A stretch of 64,000 nt of DNA from Marinobacterium rhizophilum DSM 18822. GTDB taxonomy: Bacteria; Pseudomonadota; Gammaproteobacteria; Pseudomonadales; Balneatricaceae. Every line of letters begins with the position of its first letter. Within the stretch, counting starts at the first letter, position 1. The notes beneath the pieces are model-generated. The model did not search any database and was not told where the DNA came from. It saw nothing but the letters and a program-made list of their open reading frames with translations. The position numbers were made by a program, and so were the translations under genes. The DNA is taken from positions 186,001 through 250,000 of the forward strand of contig NZ_KB899089.1 in the NCBI RefSeq assembly GCF_000378045.1. The letters run 5' to 3'. Shown here in pieces: positions 1 to 9,018 of this stretch.

Positions 1-1
1 C

Positions 2-913
2 ATCAACCCCGGCATCAGCGTGCTGGAGAACCTGATTTTCGGCAAGCTCGCCCGCGCCGGTGAAACCAACGAACGCAGCATTCGCAGCATCATTGCCGAA
101 GAGCTGCTGCAGGCCGAATTGCACGGCCCGCTGTCCATGCTGATCCGCAGCATTCCGGTGGGGCTTGGCGGCACCGAAGTGCCGCCCATCGCACAGGAGC
201 GCTTTGCCTTCCTGCGCGCCACCATAAAAAAACCGGACATCCTGGTGCTGGACCAGGCCCTGGCAAGCCATTCCGTTGCCCAGCGCAGTGAGGCACTGCG
301 CAAGATCCGGCACCTGCTGCCCGAGGCCACCATCATTGTACTGGAGCCAACCATTAGCGATAGCGAACAGTTTGACTTGACCATCCAGCTCGAAGACGGC
401 CGTGTCCCTGTCGATGGCAGCCCCCGGGCGCCAACGGTCCCGACGCCGGAAACCATTGAAGACTTCGAGAGCAAGCGCAGTGTCATTGCCAGCACCGCGG
501 CCTTTGCTAAATTGAACCCCGCCCAGGTACGCCTGCTGGCCTATGCATCAAGCTGGGTACGGGTCGGTGCCGGTGAACACCTGTTCAGTCACGGCGATGT
601 GCCCGACGGCGCCTATATCGTGGTCGACGGCCTGGCCGAGCTGCACTGGCCTGATGCATCTGCTGAAGACAAACCCATCAGCGAGGTCGGCCCGGGCCGC
701 CTGATTGGCGACCTCTCCGTGATTATCGATCAGCCACGCAACATGAACCTGCAAGCGATCAAACCCGTGCTTGCCCTGCGTATCGAGCGTCGCGAGCTGC
801 TGGAAATTATCGAAAACGATACCGTCGTGGCGATGAATCTGCTGCGTACCGTATCGGGACACCTGTTCGGCGCCGCCGAAACCATTCGCAACGAGCGCGC
901 GCAAGAGCACTGA
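2..913 (+). CDS. ABC ATPase-like / cyclic nucleotide-binding fusion protein, 5'-truncated
   Basis: The reading frame is open from base 2, so the gene begins outside the window; the GTG at 20 is internal. The first ~130 visible residues look like the second half of an ABC ATPase domain. The signature region (around [14 protein letters not shown]) is degenerate, the Walker B-like stretch reads DILVLDQ with Gln where the catalytic Glu normally lies, and the H-loop region (TIIVLEPT) has no His. The last ~140 residues resemble a CRP-type cyclic-nucleotide-binding domain ([20 protein letters not shown], then IGDLSVI). This suggests an inactive ATPase coupled to a ligand-binding domain, perhaps the end of a longer exporter-like fusion. 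Ligand and role are unknown. radD follows 10 bases later. Confidence 0.7.
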   Translation: MNPGISVLENLIFGKLARAGETNERSIRSIIAEELLQAELHGPLSMLIRSIPVGLGGTEVPPIAQERFAFLRATIKKPDILVLDQALASHSVAQRSEALRKIRHLLPEATIIVLEPTISDSEQFDLTIQLEDGRVPVDGSPRAPTVPTPETIEDFESKRSVIASTAAFAKLNPAQVRLLAYASSWVRVGAGEHLFSHGDVPDGAYIVVDGLAELHWPDASAEDKPISEVGPGRLIGDLSVIIDQPRNMNLQAIKPVLALRIERRELLEIIENDTVVAMNLLRTVSGHLFGAAETIRNERAQEH

Positions 914-923
914 TGGCAAAACA

Positions 924-2660
924 ATGATCCAGCTTCGGCCGTACCAGCAGGAAGCCGTCGACGCGACGCTCAGGCATTTTCGCGCCGGTGATGAACCCGC
1001 CGTCATCGTGCTGCCCACCGGGGCCGGCAAGAGCCTGGTGATCGCGGAACTGGCACGTCTCGCACGCCGCCGTATTCTGGTACTGGCCCATGTGCGCGAA
1101 CTGGTGGAGCAGAATCACGCCAAGTACGCCGCCTTTGGCCTCAGCGCCGGCATTTTTTCGGCGGGACTCGGGCTGAAAGACACCGGGCATCAGGTCACCT
1201 TCGCCAGCGTGCAGTCGGTGACCCGCAACCTGGACCGGTTCCAAAATGCCTATTCCCTGCTCATCATCGACGAATGCCACCGGGTCAGCGACGGCGATGA
1301 CAGCCAGTATCAGCAGGTTATCACCGCCCTGCGCGCCCAGAACCCCCACCTCAAGGTACTGGGCCTGACCGCCACCCCCTACCGCCTGGGCCAGGGGTGG
1401 ATCTACCAGTACCACTATCGCGGTTTTGTGCGCAGCGAAGATGCCCGCCCGTTTCGGCACTGCATCTACGAGCTGCCGCTGTCGCAGCTGATCCGCGAGG
1501 GCTACCTTACGAAGCCCGAACTGGTGGATGCGAGCATCGCCCACTACGACTTTTCGGCGCTGCAGGCCAACGCCGCCGGCCACTACAGCGAAACGCAGCT
1601 CAACAGCCTGCTGAGCCGCTACCCGCGCGTGACCCAGGCGATCTGCGAGCAAATTCAGGCGCTCGCCGGCGAGCGCGCCGGCGTGATGATTTTCGCCGCC
1701 ACCATTCGGCACGCGCTGGAAATCACCGGCTACCTGCCCAGCGACTGCACCGCCCTGGTCACGGGCACGACCCCCGCAGCGGAGCGTGAAGCACTGATCA
1801 CCCGCTTCAAGGCACGCGAGCTCAAATACCTGGTGAACGTGGCCGTGCTGACCACCGGCTTTGATGCCCCCCACGTCGACCTGATCGCCATCCTGAGACC
1901 TACCCAGTCGGTCAGCCTCTACCAGCAAATCGTCGGCCGTGGCCTGCGCCTGGCGCCCGGCAAGACCGACTGCCTGGTAATCGACTATGCCGGCAACGGC
2001 TTCAACCTGTTTGCCCCCGAAGTTGGCAGCAAGAAGCCCGACAGCGACAGCGAACCGGTGCAGGTATTCTGCCCGGGCTGCGGTTTTGCCAACATCTTCT
2101 GGGGCAAGACCGATGGCGCCGGCACCGTTCTCGAGCATTATGGCCGCCGCTGTCAGGGACTGCTCGAAGACGATGACGGCCCGAGTCAGCAGTGCGACTA
2201 CCGTTTTCGCTTCAAGGAATGCCCGCACTGCGGTGCCGAGAACGATATCGCCGCACGCCAGTGCCATCAATGCAGCGAGGCCATCATCGACCCGGACGAC
2301 CTGCTCAAGCGTGCCCTGCAGCTCAAGGATGCCCGCGTGATCCGCTGTGCCGGTGTCAGCTTTTCCGAACACAAGGGCGCACTGCGCATCTGCTATCACG
2401 ATGAGGAAGGCGAGGAGCTGCACGAACGCTTCGACCTGCGACAAGCGGGTCAGCGCGCGGTGTTCAACCGCCTGTTCGGGCGCCGCTTCAACGGTGCTAC
2501 CGAGCCACGACGTTTCGGCAGCCTGGCCGAAGTACTGGAGGCAGCCCAGGCATTCAGCGCGCCGGACTTCGTTGTCGCCCGCAAGGCGGGCCCCCACTGG
2601 CGTGTACGCGAGCGCCTGTTCGATTACAGCGGCCGCTATCGCAAGGCGAATGAACTGTAA
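924..2660 (+). CDS. radD: RadD-type superfamily II DNA helicase/ATPase
   Basis: A 578-residue protein closely resembling E. coli RadD (YejH), which acts in double-strand-break repair and recombination-intermediate processing with SSB and RecA. Visible motifs: [10 protein letters not shown] at the N-terminus (Q-motif region), Walker [13 protein letters not shown] box (IIDECHRV), [10 protein letters not shown] (motif III region), and [16 protein letters not shown] (motif VI). Two zinc-finger-like Cys clusters follow ([14 protein letters not shown] with CHQCSE), as in E. coli RadD. ATG at 924 gives the family-typical N-terminus. It lies 10 bases after the upstream gene and may be co-transcribed with it. 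Confidence 0.93.
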   Translation: MIQLRPYQQEAVDATLRHFRAGDEPAVIVLPTGAGKSLVIAELARLARRRILVLAHVRELVEQNHAKYAAFGLSAGIFSAGLGLKDTGHQVTFASVQSVTRNLDRFQNAYSLLIIDECHRVSDGDDSQYQQVITALRAQNPHLKVLGLTATPYRLGQGWIYQYHYRGFVRSEDARPFRHCIYELPLSQLIREGYLTKPELVDASIAHYDFSALQANAAGHYSETQLNSLLSRYPRVTQAICEQIQALAGERAGVMIFAATIRHALEITGYLPSDCTALVTGTTPAAEREALITRFKARELKYLVNVAVLTTGFDAPHVDLIAILRPTQSVSLYQQIVGRGLRLAPGKTDCLVIDYAGNGFNLFAPEVGSKKPDSDSEPVQVFCPGCGFANIFWGKTDGAGTVLEHYGRRCQGLLEDDDGPSQQCDYRFRFKECPHCGAENDIAARQCHQCSEAIIDPDDLLKRALQLKDARVIRCAGVSFSEHKGALRICYHDEEGEELHERFDLRQAGQRAVFNRLFGRRFNGATEPRRFGSLAEVLEAAQAFSAPDFVVARKAGPHWRVRERLFDYSGRYRKANEL

Positions 2661-2720
2661 AAAAGACCACGATAAAAGACGCAAGATGAAAGGGCAGTTC
2701 GTATATGGAATGAGCGAAGC

Positions 2721-2782
2721 GAATTCCGGGAAAGGAGCGAAGCGAGTTTCAAGAATGTGCTGACGAATTCCGGGAAAGGAGC
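2721..2782. repeat. short direct repeat (two 18-base copies)
   Basis: The 18-mer GAATTCCGGGAAAGGAGC occurs at 2721-2738 and again at 2765-2782, with similar sequence continuing on both sides (GAAGCG and TTTCAAG). It lies in the 238-base gap after radD and contains no convincing ORF. Origin unknown; it may be a fragment of a dispersed intergenic repeat. Confidence 0.6.
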
Positions 2783-2812
2783 CCCATGCGAATTTCAAGC
2801 AACAGGTTAAAC

Positions 2813-2883
2813 CTGCCGGCCCGGCAAACCGGGCCGGCAGCGTGCCCCGGGGCTGGGCTCCCGCTGTCGCGCAGGAGCCCAGC
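2813..2883. terminator. two strong hairpins between radD and phoX
   Basis: The first hairpin has a perfect 12-bp stem (2813-2824 with 2829-2840, loop CAAA, arm CTGCCGGCCCGG). The second has a perfect 10-bp stem (2852-2861 with 2874-2883, arm GCTGGGCTCC). They separate convergent radD (+) and phoX (-). Neither has a clear U-tract, so they may act as transcript-end stabilisers or bidirectional terminators rather than classical intrinsic terminators. Confidence 0.5.
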
Positions 2884-2898
2884 CTTCGGGCGTCAGGT

Positions 2899-4818
2899 TC
2901 AGGCAGCGCCGATCACGCCACCGTCTTCGCGGGTCACCACGACGATGCTGGAGCGCGGCTTGCCGCCGTCCAGGTAATCCGGGAAAGCGCCGGTGGGGTG
3001 CTGGATGCCAACAAACATGGTTTTGCAGTCGTCGCTAAACGTCAGCCCCGTCACCTCGGCACCGACAGGCCCCACCATGAAACGGCGGATTTCGCCCGTT
3101 GCAGGGTCGCCACACAGCATCTGGTTGTTACCCATGCCGGCGAAATCACCGGCATTGGAGTCGTCACCGTCGGTCTGAATCCACAGACGGCCATCGTTGT
3201 CGAAGCCCAGGCCATCGGGGCTGTTGAACATGTTGTCCGCCGTGATGGCATCGGAACCGGCGTACAGGTTACCCTCGTGCACCGTCGGATTGCCGGCAAT
3301 CAGGTACAGATCCCAGTCAAAGGTTTCAGCGGTGTGGTCGCCGCCCTTCGCTTCCCAGCGGATGATCTGGCCGTAGTGATTGCTGGCACGCGGGTTGGCG
3401 GCGTTGAGCGGCTGCTCGTCCTTGTTGCCACGGTGCTTGTTGTTGGTCAGGGTGCAGTAAACCTGGCCGTTGTGCGGGTTGTGGGTGACCCACTCCGGAC
3501 GGTCCATGGTGGTCGCTTCCACCTGCTTGGCGGCGCGACGGGTATGAACCAGCACATCGGCCTGGTCGGCAAAGCCGTTCTCGACGCTCAAGCCGTTCTT
3601 GCCGTGGCTCAGCTCGATCCAGCGGCCGCGGCCGGCATGCTTGTCGCTATCGCCGTTAAACTGCGCCACGTAGAGAGTGCCGTCTTCCAGCAGGGTGCGG
3701 TTCATCGCATCCTGGCCTTCGACAAACTTGTTTTTCGATACGAACCGGTAGATATGCTCGCCGCGCTCGTCATCGCCCATGTAAACCACGACATGACCGT
3801 CCTTGTTCAGCACCAGCTCGGCGTTTTCATGCTTGACGCGTCCCAGCGCCGTGCGTTTCATGGGCGTCGATTGCGGGTCGAACGGGTCATACTCGACGAT
3901 CCAGCCGAAACGGTTCGGCTCGTTGGGGGTCTTGCTGAGGTTGAAGCGGTCATCGTGCTGCCACCAGCGATACCTGTCCTCGGCCGCCTTGATACCGTAC
4001 CGCGCCTGCTCCGGCGGCACGTCTTCGTCGCGGTCGGCGCCGAACACGCCCTGGAAGTTCTCCTCGCAGGTCAGGTAGGTCCCCCAGGGCGTACGGCCGT
4101 TGGCGCAGTTGTTCACGGTGCCGAAGACCTTGCGGCCGTCAGGGTCTGCCGCGGTCTGCACCAGCGCATGGCCGGCGACCGGACCGGTCAGCTGCATTTC
4201 GGTTTCGAGATGGATGCGGCGGTTCAGTTTCGAATCCCGCACGTAGCGCCACTGACCGCCTTCGCGGACCAGCTCGACAACGGTGTTGCCGTGGGCGGCC
4301 TTGGCCTTGTCAACGTCCTCGCGCGTCAGGGCCTCGCCGTTCTGCAGCAGGTACTTGTAGTTGCAGTATTCGTTGTTGACGGCCAGCACCGCGCGGTCCG
4401 GATCGTTGGACCCATCGGGGCGACGAAAATGGAACAGCGCCATGCCATCGGTATTATCACCGAACTGCAGGGCCTGATCGGCCGCGCTGTTGCCGCCTTT
4501 GTGATCGAATTCGGGGGCGCCGGGAAGCACGGGGTCACCCCAGGACATCAGTATTGAGGAGCGGTAACCGGCGGGCAGCGCGATGGCATCGTCGGTCGAC
4601 GCCTTGATGGCCTTGAAGCCCAGCAGACGGGAAGGCTCCAGCGCGGCGGCAACCGCCTGGGCCACCGGTGACAGGCTAAAAAAGCCCAGCATGCCGGCGG
4701 CCATGCCACCCTTGAGCAGGCTGCGGCGGCTCAGCGCCTTGTCTACCAGGGCATCAAAACCGGTGCGGTCCAGCGCATCGGTATCCTGGGCGTTGACGTC
4801 AGACTGTATAGATTTCAT
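2899..4818 (-). CDS. phoX: PhoX-family alkaline phosphatase (DUF839), Tat-exported
   Basis: 639 residues. A twin-arginine signal is visible (SRRSLLKGG, Arg31-Arg32, followed by a hydrophobic stretch), so the folded protein is exported by Tat, as known for PhoX enzymes that carry an Fe/Ca cofactor. Family motifs include NNEYCNYKY, TPWGTYLTCEEN, GRVKHENAE, YMGDDERGEHIYRF and FDNDGRLWIQTDGDDSN. PhoX hydrolyses phosphate esters in the periplasm during phosphate starvation. The start has a strong Shine-Dalgarno (GAGGAGGG). A PhoB box with a -10 element lies just upstream, supporting Pho control. The specific enzyme, as opposed to a related DUF839 protein, is inferred from overall motif order. Confidence 0.9.
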   Translation of the reverse strand: MKSIQSDVNAQDTDALDRTGFDALVDKALSRRSLLKGGMAAGMLGFFSLSPVAQAVAAALEPSRLLGFKAIKASTDDAIALPAGYRSSILMSWGDPVLPGAPEFDHKGGNSAADQALQFGDNTDGMALFHFRRPDGSNDPDRAVLAVNNEYCNYKYLLQNGEALTREDVDKAKAAHGNTVVELVREGGQWRYVRDSKLNRRIHLETEMQLTGPVAGHALVQTAADPDGRKVFGTVNNCANGRTPWGTYLTCEENFQGVFGADRDEDVPPEQARYGIKAAEDRYRWWQHDDRFNLSKTPNEPNRFGWIVEYDPFDPQSTPMKRTALGRVKHENAELVLNKDGHVVVYMGDDERGEHIYRFVSKNKFVEGQDAMNRTLLEDGTLYVAQFNGDSDKHAGRGRWIELSHGKNGLSVENGFADQADVLVHTRRAAKQVEATTMDRPEWVTHNPHNGQVYCTLTNNKHRGNKDEQPLNAANPRASNHYGQIIRWEAKGGDHTAETFDWDLYLIAGNPTVHEGNLYAGSDAITADNMFNSPDGLGFDNDGRLWIQTDGDDSNAGDFAGMGNNQMLCGDPATGEIRRFMVGPVGAEVTGLTFSDDCKTMFVGIQHPTGAFPDYLDGGKPRSSIVVVTREDGGVIGAA

Positions 4819-4846
4819 CGGATTCCCTCCTCAAAGAATGGCGTGC

Positions 4847-4880
4847 ATCCTAGTCAGAGAGTATGACGATCACATGACAG
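4847..4880 (-). promoter_or_regulatory. PhoB box and -10 element for phoX
   Basis: On the minus strand two adjacent 11-base units read CTGTCATGTGA (4880-4870) and TCGTCATACTC (4869-4859), matching the PhoB direct-repeat consensus CTGTCAT-N4-CTGTCAT. Six bases later is TAGGAT (4852-4847), placed as the -10 is in the E. coli phoA promoter. The leader to the phoX ATG is short and holds the Shine-Dalgarno. Confidence 0.8.
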
Positions 4881-4982
4881 CCCCTTCCGGTGTGGGCGAC
4901 GCAGAATATGCTAGAGTGCGCAACGCGGCTTGCAGCCGTTCCAACAGCCAAAGACACACATCATCGAACAGGGCGTTTCAGC

Positions 4983-5636
4983 ATGACACTTCACGCAATA
5001 CTGTTTGACCATGACGGCACCCTAGTCGACTCCGAGGCCGTTAACCTGCAGCTTTGGCGCCAGGCGGTTGCCCCCTGGGGCCTGACGATCAGTGAGGGAC
5101 ATTACTGGAGTCGCATGCTGGGCGTGCCCATCAGGCAGAACGCGATTGATATCCTGCAGCTCAACAGCACGGATGCCAGCATCGAACAGCTGGTTGCCGC
5201 AAAGCTCGCGGCCAACGAAGCCTATCTGGCCAGGGCCTACTTTCCGCAAATGCCGGGTGCCGATACGGTGGTGCGTGCGCTCGCGGGCGAGTTGCGCCTG
5301 GGACTGGTCAGCGGCTCGCAGCGCAACTGTGTACAGGCATCCTTGCGCGGCCACGCCTGGGAGCCGTTATTCGAGCATGTTGTCACCGGCGACGATGTTG
5401 CCAACAACAAGCCGGCGCCCGACAGCTATCTGCGGGCGCTGCAACTGATGCAACTGCAGGCACAGCACTGCATCGCGGTGGAGGACACCGAGGTGGGTGT
5501 TACTGCGGCCCGGGCGGCAGGCCTGCGCGTGGTCGCCATCCGCAGCGCCGAGGCACAAAGCCATGATTTTTCCGCTGCCAGCATCATCGTGGACAGCCTG
5601 ACAGAAGCACACGCCTGGATCTGCCAGCAACGTTAA
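4983..5636 (+). CDS. HAD-superfamily phosphatase (subfamily IA)
   Basis: 217 residues from ATG 4983; the frame is open further upstream, but only this start gives the canonical N-terminus. HAD motifs: I FDHDGTLVDSE (nucleophile Asp and acid/base Asp), II LGLVSGSQR, III NNKPAPDSYL with its Lys, IV IAVEDTEVGVTAARAAG. An alpha-helical cap lies between motifs I and II, as in beta-phosphoglucomutase- or YniC-like phosphatases acting on small sugar phosphates. Substrate cannot be read from sequence. The thioesterase gene follows 29 bases later. Confidence 0.85.
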   Translation: MTLHAILFDHDGTLVDSEAVNLQLWRQAVAPWGLTISEGHYWSRMLGVPIRQNAIDILQLNSTDASIEQLVAAKLAANEAYLARAYFPQMPGADTVVRALAGELRLGLVSGSQRNCVQASLRGHAWEPLFEHVVTGDDVANNKPAPDSYLRALQLMQLQAQHCIAVEDTEVGVTAARAAGLRVVAIRSAEAQSHDFSAASIIVDSLTEAHAWICQQR

Positions 5637-5665
5637 ACGATTCACTCAACGACACAGGAACCCCC

Positions 5666-6064
5666 ATGACACAGCCATTTCGCCTTGAGTTCCAGGTACG
5701 CGACTACGAACTGGATATCCAGGGCATCGTCAACAACGGCGTCTATTTCAACTACCTGGAGCACGCCCGGCATGAGTATCTGCTGGCCAAAGGCGTGGAT
5801 TTCGCCGCCCTGGCCCAGGACGGTATCCATCTGGTGGTGATTCGCAGCGAACTGGATTACAAGGCGCCCCTGAAAAGCGGCGACCGCTTTGTGGTCGAGG
5901 TCACGACCGAGCGCCTTGGCAAAATCCGCTTCGGCTTCCGCCAGCGGGTCATCCGCCTGGAAGACGACAAGGTCATGCTCGAGGGCCTGGTGATCGGCAC
6001 CGCCCTGAATGCGCGCGGCCGGCCCTATATCTCGCCGGCAATTGAAAGCCTGTTTGACGCCTGA
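5666..6064 (+). CDS. hotdog-fold acyl-CoA thioesterase (4HBT/YbgC/FadM-like)
   Basis: 132 residues, the usual length for single-hotdog thioesterases. The N-terminal VRDYELDIQGIVNNGVYFNY matches the 4-hydroxybenzoyl-CoA thioesterase pattern (D-x-x-G-x-V-x-x-x-x-Y), followed by LEHARHEYL. It would hydrolyse an acyl-CoA or related thioester in the cytoplasm; the substrate is not determinable. A GGAA element precedes the ATG. Its stop abuts the stop codon of the convergent methyltransferase gene. Confidence 0.85.
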   Translation: MTQPFRLEFQVRDYELDIQGIVNNGVYFNYLEHARHEYLLAKGVDFAALAQDGIHLVVIRSELDYKAPLKSGDRFVVEVTTERLGKIRFGFRQRVIRLEDDKVMLEGLVIGTALNARGRPYISPAIESLFDA

Positions 6065-6625
6065 TCAGCGGCGGCGAAAGAGGTAGTCATCAAAATAATC
6101 CCCAGCGCGGGAAACACTCTGACAGCGCAGCCGCTCCAGTGACGGGTCGATAGCCTTAAGCTCGCCGGGCTGCAGGCAGAAGCGGGCAGGGAAGCCGTGC
6201 AGCTCGTGCTGCTGCAGGTTAAAGGTACTGAAGGCCAGCAGGCCGCCGTGCACCAGCATGGCCGCCAGGGCCGGCCAAAGCGCGGGTTCCGGCTTGTAGC
6301 GACAGACCAGGATGTTATCGAACGGGCCCAGCCCGTCGAGACGGTCGGGCTGCTCCAGATCACAGCATCGGGTTTGAATGGTGAGCCGCTCACGGGCGGC
6401 GAAGTCCTCCAGCCGCGACAGCCCTACCTCGGAAATATCAATCGCCGTGACCACGAAGCCCAGCCTGGCCAGAGCCAGGCTGGCAGCGCCGTCACCGGCG
6501 GCCACATCCAGAACGGTGCCCGGCTTAAGACTCGGCGCAATGTGCGTCACAAACGCGGGGGTGGCAGGCGGGGCGTGCGAGCGTGCCTCGTAACGCCGGT
6601 TCCATTTGTCCCGAACAGCATTCAT
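6065..6625 (-). CDS. class I SAM-dependent methyltransferase (TehB-like)
   Basis: 186 residues. WNRRYEAR at the N-terminus and the glycine-rich SAM motif LDVAAGDGAASLALA, then VTAIDISEVGL and DNILVCRYKPEPAL, are typical of the small TehB-like methyltransferase group. ATG 6625 is preferred over the upstream TTG because AGGAG sits six bases in front of it. Substrate unknown; TehB-type enzymes methylate tellurite or other small molecules, but nothing nearby points to a substrate. Confidence 0.82.
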   Translation of the reverse strand: MNAVRDKWNRRYEARSHAPPATPAFVTHIAPSLKPGTVLDVAAGDGAASLALARLGFVVTAIDISEVGLSRLEDFAARERLTIQTRCCDLEQPDRLDGLGPFDNILVCRYKPEPALWPALAAMLVHGGLLAFSTFNLQQHELHGFPARFCLQPGELKAIDPSLERLRCQSVSRAGDYFDDYLFRRR

Positions 6626-6684
6626 CTGCAACTCCTTGAAACTGACGGCTGGACGCTATCACGCAGGCTTTCCACAGCGCGTCG

Positions 6685-8697
6685 CTAGAAGCTATCCAGC
6701 AGGCTCTTGAGGCTGTTCAGCGTTGCCTTGCCCCGCGCCTTGTTCTGGTCCTGATTACGCTCCAGCCCCTCGATAACCAGATCCTCCTGCGGCACTTCAT
6801 CGATAAATCGGCTCGGCAGGCAGTCCACCATCTCGCCATACTGCTTGCGCTGGCGCGCCAGGGTCATGGTCAGGGTTTCCCGCGCCCGGGTGATGCCCAC
6901 ATAGGCCAGCCGGCGCTCCTCCTCGATAGTGTCGGTCTCGATGCTGTTGCGGTGCGGCAGCAGTTCCTCTTCCATGCCCATCATGAAGACATGGGGGAAT
7001 TCCAGTCCCTTGGACGCGTGCAGCGTCATGAGCTGAACCCGGTCGGAGTCGTCCTCTTCCTCCTGGCGATCAAGCAGGTCGAGCAGGATCAGGCGGGTGA
7101 TGGTCTCCTCGATACCGGCATCGGGGTCGTCCTCGCGCAGTCGATCCAGGGTGGAGCGAATCGAATCCAGCAGGAACCAGACATTCTGCACCCGCTTGTC
7201 GGCGGCCGCCTCACTGGCGGTGTTCTGGCGTATCCAGCCTTCATAGTCGATATCGCGCACCATTTCGCGAATGGCATCCACCGGGTCGACTTCCTGGCAC
7301 TGGCGATAAATACGCTGCATCCAGTCGCGGAAACGGCGCAGCCGATCAACAGCCTGGGCCGGCAGCACCTGTTCCAGACCCATTTCGTCACAGGCCGCAT
7401 AGAGTCCGACCTGGCGCTCCGAGGCGTAGGTCCCCAGCTTCTGCAGCGTATTGGGGCCAATCTCGCGCCTGGGGGTATTGATGATACGCAAAAAGGCGTT
7501 GTCATCATCCGGATTGATCAGCACCTTGAGATACGCCATCACATCCTTGATCTCGGCGCGGGAGAAGAAGGAGGTGCCACCGCTCAGCTTGTAGGGCACC
7601 TGATACGCCTGCAGCTTGACCTCCAGCAGGCGGGCCTGGAAATTGCCGCGGTACAGAATGGCAAAGTCCTTGAAGGGCGTGGCCTTGCGCAGGTGACGAT
7701 CGAGTATTTCCGTGGCGATGCGCTCACACTCGGTTTCTTCGTTCCGGTTGTAGATCACCCTGATCGGGTCGCCATAGCCCATGTCGCTCCACAGCGTCTT
7801 GTCGAACACGTGGGGGTTGTTGGCGATCAGGGTGTTGGCCGCCTTGAGGATCAGCCCGGTGGAGCGATAGTTTTGCTCCAGCTTGACCACCCGCAGGCTC
7901 GGAAAGTCTTCATTCAGCTGAATCAGGTTCTCGGGCCGGGCACCGCGCCAGGCGTAGATCGACTGGTCGTCGTCACCCACCACCGTCAGGGCACCACGGT
8001 GCCCGACCAGCTGGCGCACCAGGCGGTACTGCGACAGGTTGGTATCCTGGTATTCGTCCACCAGCAGGTAGCGAATGCGCCCCTGCCAGCGCTCCAGCAC
8101 CTCTGCATGATTCTGGAACAGGCGCACCGGGATCAGGATCAGGTCATCGAAATCCACCGCGTTATAGGCACGCAAATGGATTTCGTAGGCCTCGTAGGCA
8201 CGGGCCGCCAGGATCTCGTCCGGGCCCGCCGCCTGGGCCAGCGCCTGGTCAGGCTCCAGCATGTCGTTTTTCCAGTTCGAGATCTGGTTGCGCACGCTGT
8301 CGACCTGATCCGCATCCTCGTTCTGATGCAGCATCAGATCACGCAGCAGCGCCTTGCTGTCCTGATCATCAAACAACGAAAACGCCGCCTTCAAGCCCAG
8401 GATGCGATGCTCCTTGCGAATGATGTTGAGGCCCAGGTTATGGAAGGTCGAGACCGTCAGACCACGCGCCTCCTTGCCTTGCACCAGCTGGCCGACACGC
8501 TCCTTCATCTCCCGGGATGCCTTGTTGGTGAAGGTGACGGCCGCAATATGCCGTCCCTGAACGCCACATTTCTGGATCAGGTAGGCGATTTTACGCGTGA
8601 TAACGCTGGTCTTGCCGGAGCCTGCGCCGGCCAAAACCAGCAGTGGACCACCGACATATTCCACCGCTTCTTTCTGTCTGGGATTGAGCTTGCTCAT
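6685..8697 (-). CDS. rep: ATP-dependent DNA helicase Rep
   Basis: 670 residues, very close to the 673 of E. coli Rep. UvrD/Rep (SF1A) motifs in order: Q-motif LNPRQKEAVEY, motif I LAGAGSGKTSV, Ia AVTFTNKASREMKER, II VDEYQDTN, III GDDDQSIYAWRGA, IV QNYRS, V LMTLHASKGLEF, VI VGITRARE. Rep is the 3'-5' accessory replicative helicase that clears proteins ahead of the fork. The UvrD alternative is disfavoured by the length and by the N-terminus (SKLNPRQKEAVEYVGGPLLV). Confidence 0.93.
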   Translation of the reverse strand: MSKLNPRQKEAVEYVGGPLLVLAGAGSGKTSVITRKIAYLIQKCGVQGRHIAAVTFTNKASREMKERVGQLVQGKEARGLTVSTFHNLGLNIIRKEHRILGLKAAFSLFDDQDSKALLRDLMLHQNEDADQVDSVRNQISNWKNDMLEPDQALAQAAGPDEILAARAYEAYEIHLRAYNAVDFDDLILIPVRLFQNHAEVLERWQGRIRYLLVDEYQDTNLSQYRLVRQLVGHRGALTVVGDDDQSIYAWRGARPENLIQLNEDFPSLRVVKLEQNYRSTGLILKAANTLIANNPHVFDKTLWSDMGYGDPIRVIYNRNEETECERIATEILDRHLRKATPFKDFAILYRGNFQARLLEVKLQAYQVPYKLSGGTSFFSRAEIKDVMAYLKVLINPDDDNAFLRIINTPRREIGPNTLQKLGTYASERQVGLYAACDEMGLEQVLPAQAVDRLRRFRDWMQRIYRQCQEVDPVDAIREMVRDIDYEGWIRQNTASEAAADKRVQNVWFLLDSIRSTLDRLREDDPDAGIEETITRLILLDLLDRQEEEDDSDRVQLMTLHASKGLEFPHVFMMGMEEELLPHRNSIETDTIEEERRLAYVGITRARETLTMTLARQRKQYGEMVDCLPSRFIDEVPQEDLVIEGLERNQDQNKARGKATLNSLKSLLDSF

Positions 8698-9018
8698 GAG
8701 TCAATATTCAAAAAGTGCTAAAGCAGTCGGGAGCACGGCCGCTAACGGTCAATAACGGAAGGGGAATCCGGCACAGCGTAACGTTCCGGATGCATTCAAG
8801 GATTGACTAAAATGACAGGAGTAATTGCCTGATTAAACAGGCTTTCACTGTCATTTTTATTGTCGGCGCTTCGTGCTAAGTTTGTCCTGCGCCAAAGCAG
8901 GACGGCGTATTATGCCACGAACAGGGCCTCACGAGCACAAAGGATCCCTCACCAACCGTCAGTGGCAGCCAAATGCACACACCTCTGTATTGCTGTCTAT
9001 TTGTGGGGTATTAACCTG
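8698..9018. promoter_or_regulatory. intergenic region between divergent rep and GGDEF-EAL gene, with a nested hairpin
   Basis: This 321-base gap has no gene I can support. It holds a nested dyad at 8809-8857: outer arms AAAATGACAG (8809-8818) and CTGTCATTTT (8848-8857), inner arms GCCTG and CAGGC, followed by a T-rich run. Read on the plus strand it looks like an intrinsic terminator, yet no plus-strand gene precedes it, so it could end a small RNA or act as a leader attenuator for the gene starting at 9019. Confidence 0.5.

Noticed and set aside
807-2798. 663-codon open frame on the minus strand opposite radD
   Set aside because: It is a high-GC antisense shadow with no family motifs; radD on the plus strand has all helicase motifs.
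2842-4557. 571-codon open frame on the plus strand opposite phoX
   Set aside because: Antisense shadow; phoX on the other strand has signal, motifs and a ribosome site.
6952-8721. 589-codon open frame opposite rep
   Set aside because: Antisense shadow of a recognised gene; no motif or start site.
8860-9018. N-terminal extension of the GGDEF-EAL gene
   Set aside because: The extra 53 residues have no conserved character and no good start; ATG 9019 begins just before the receiver-like domain.
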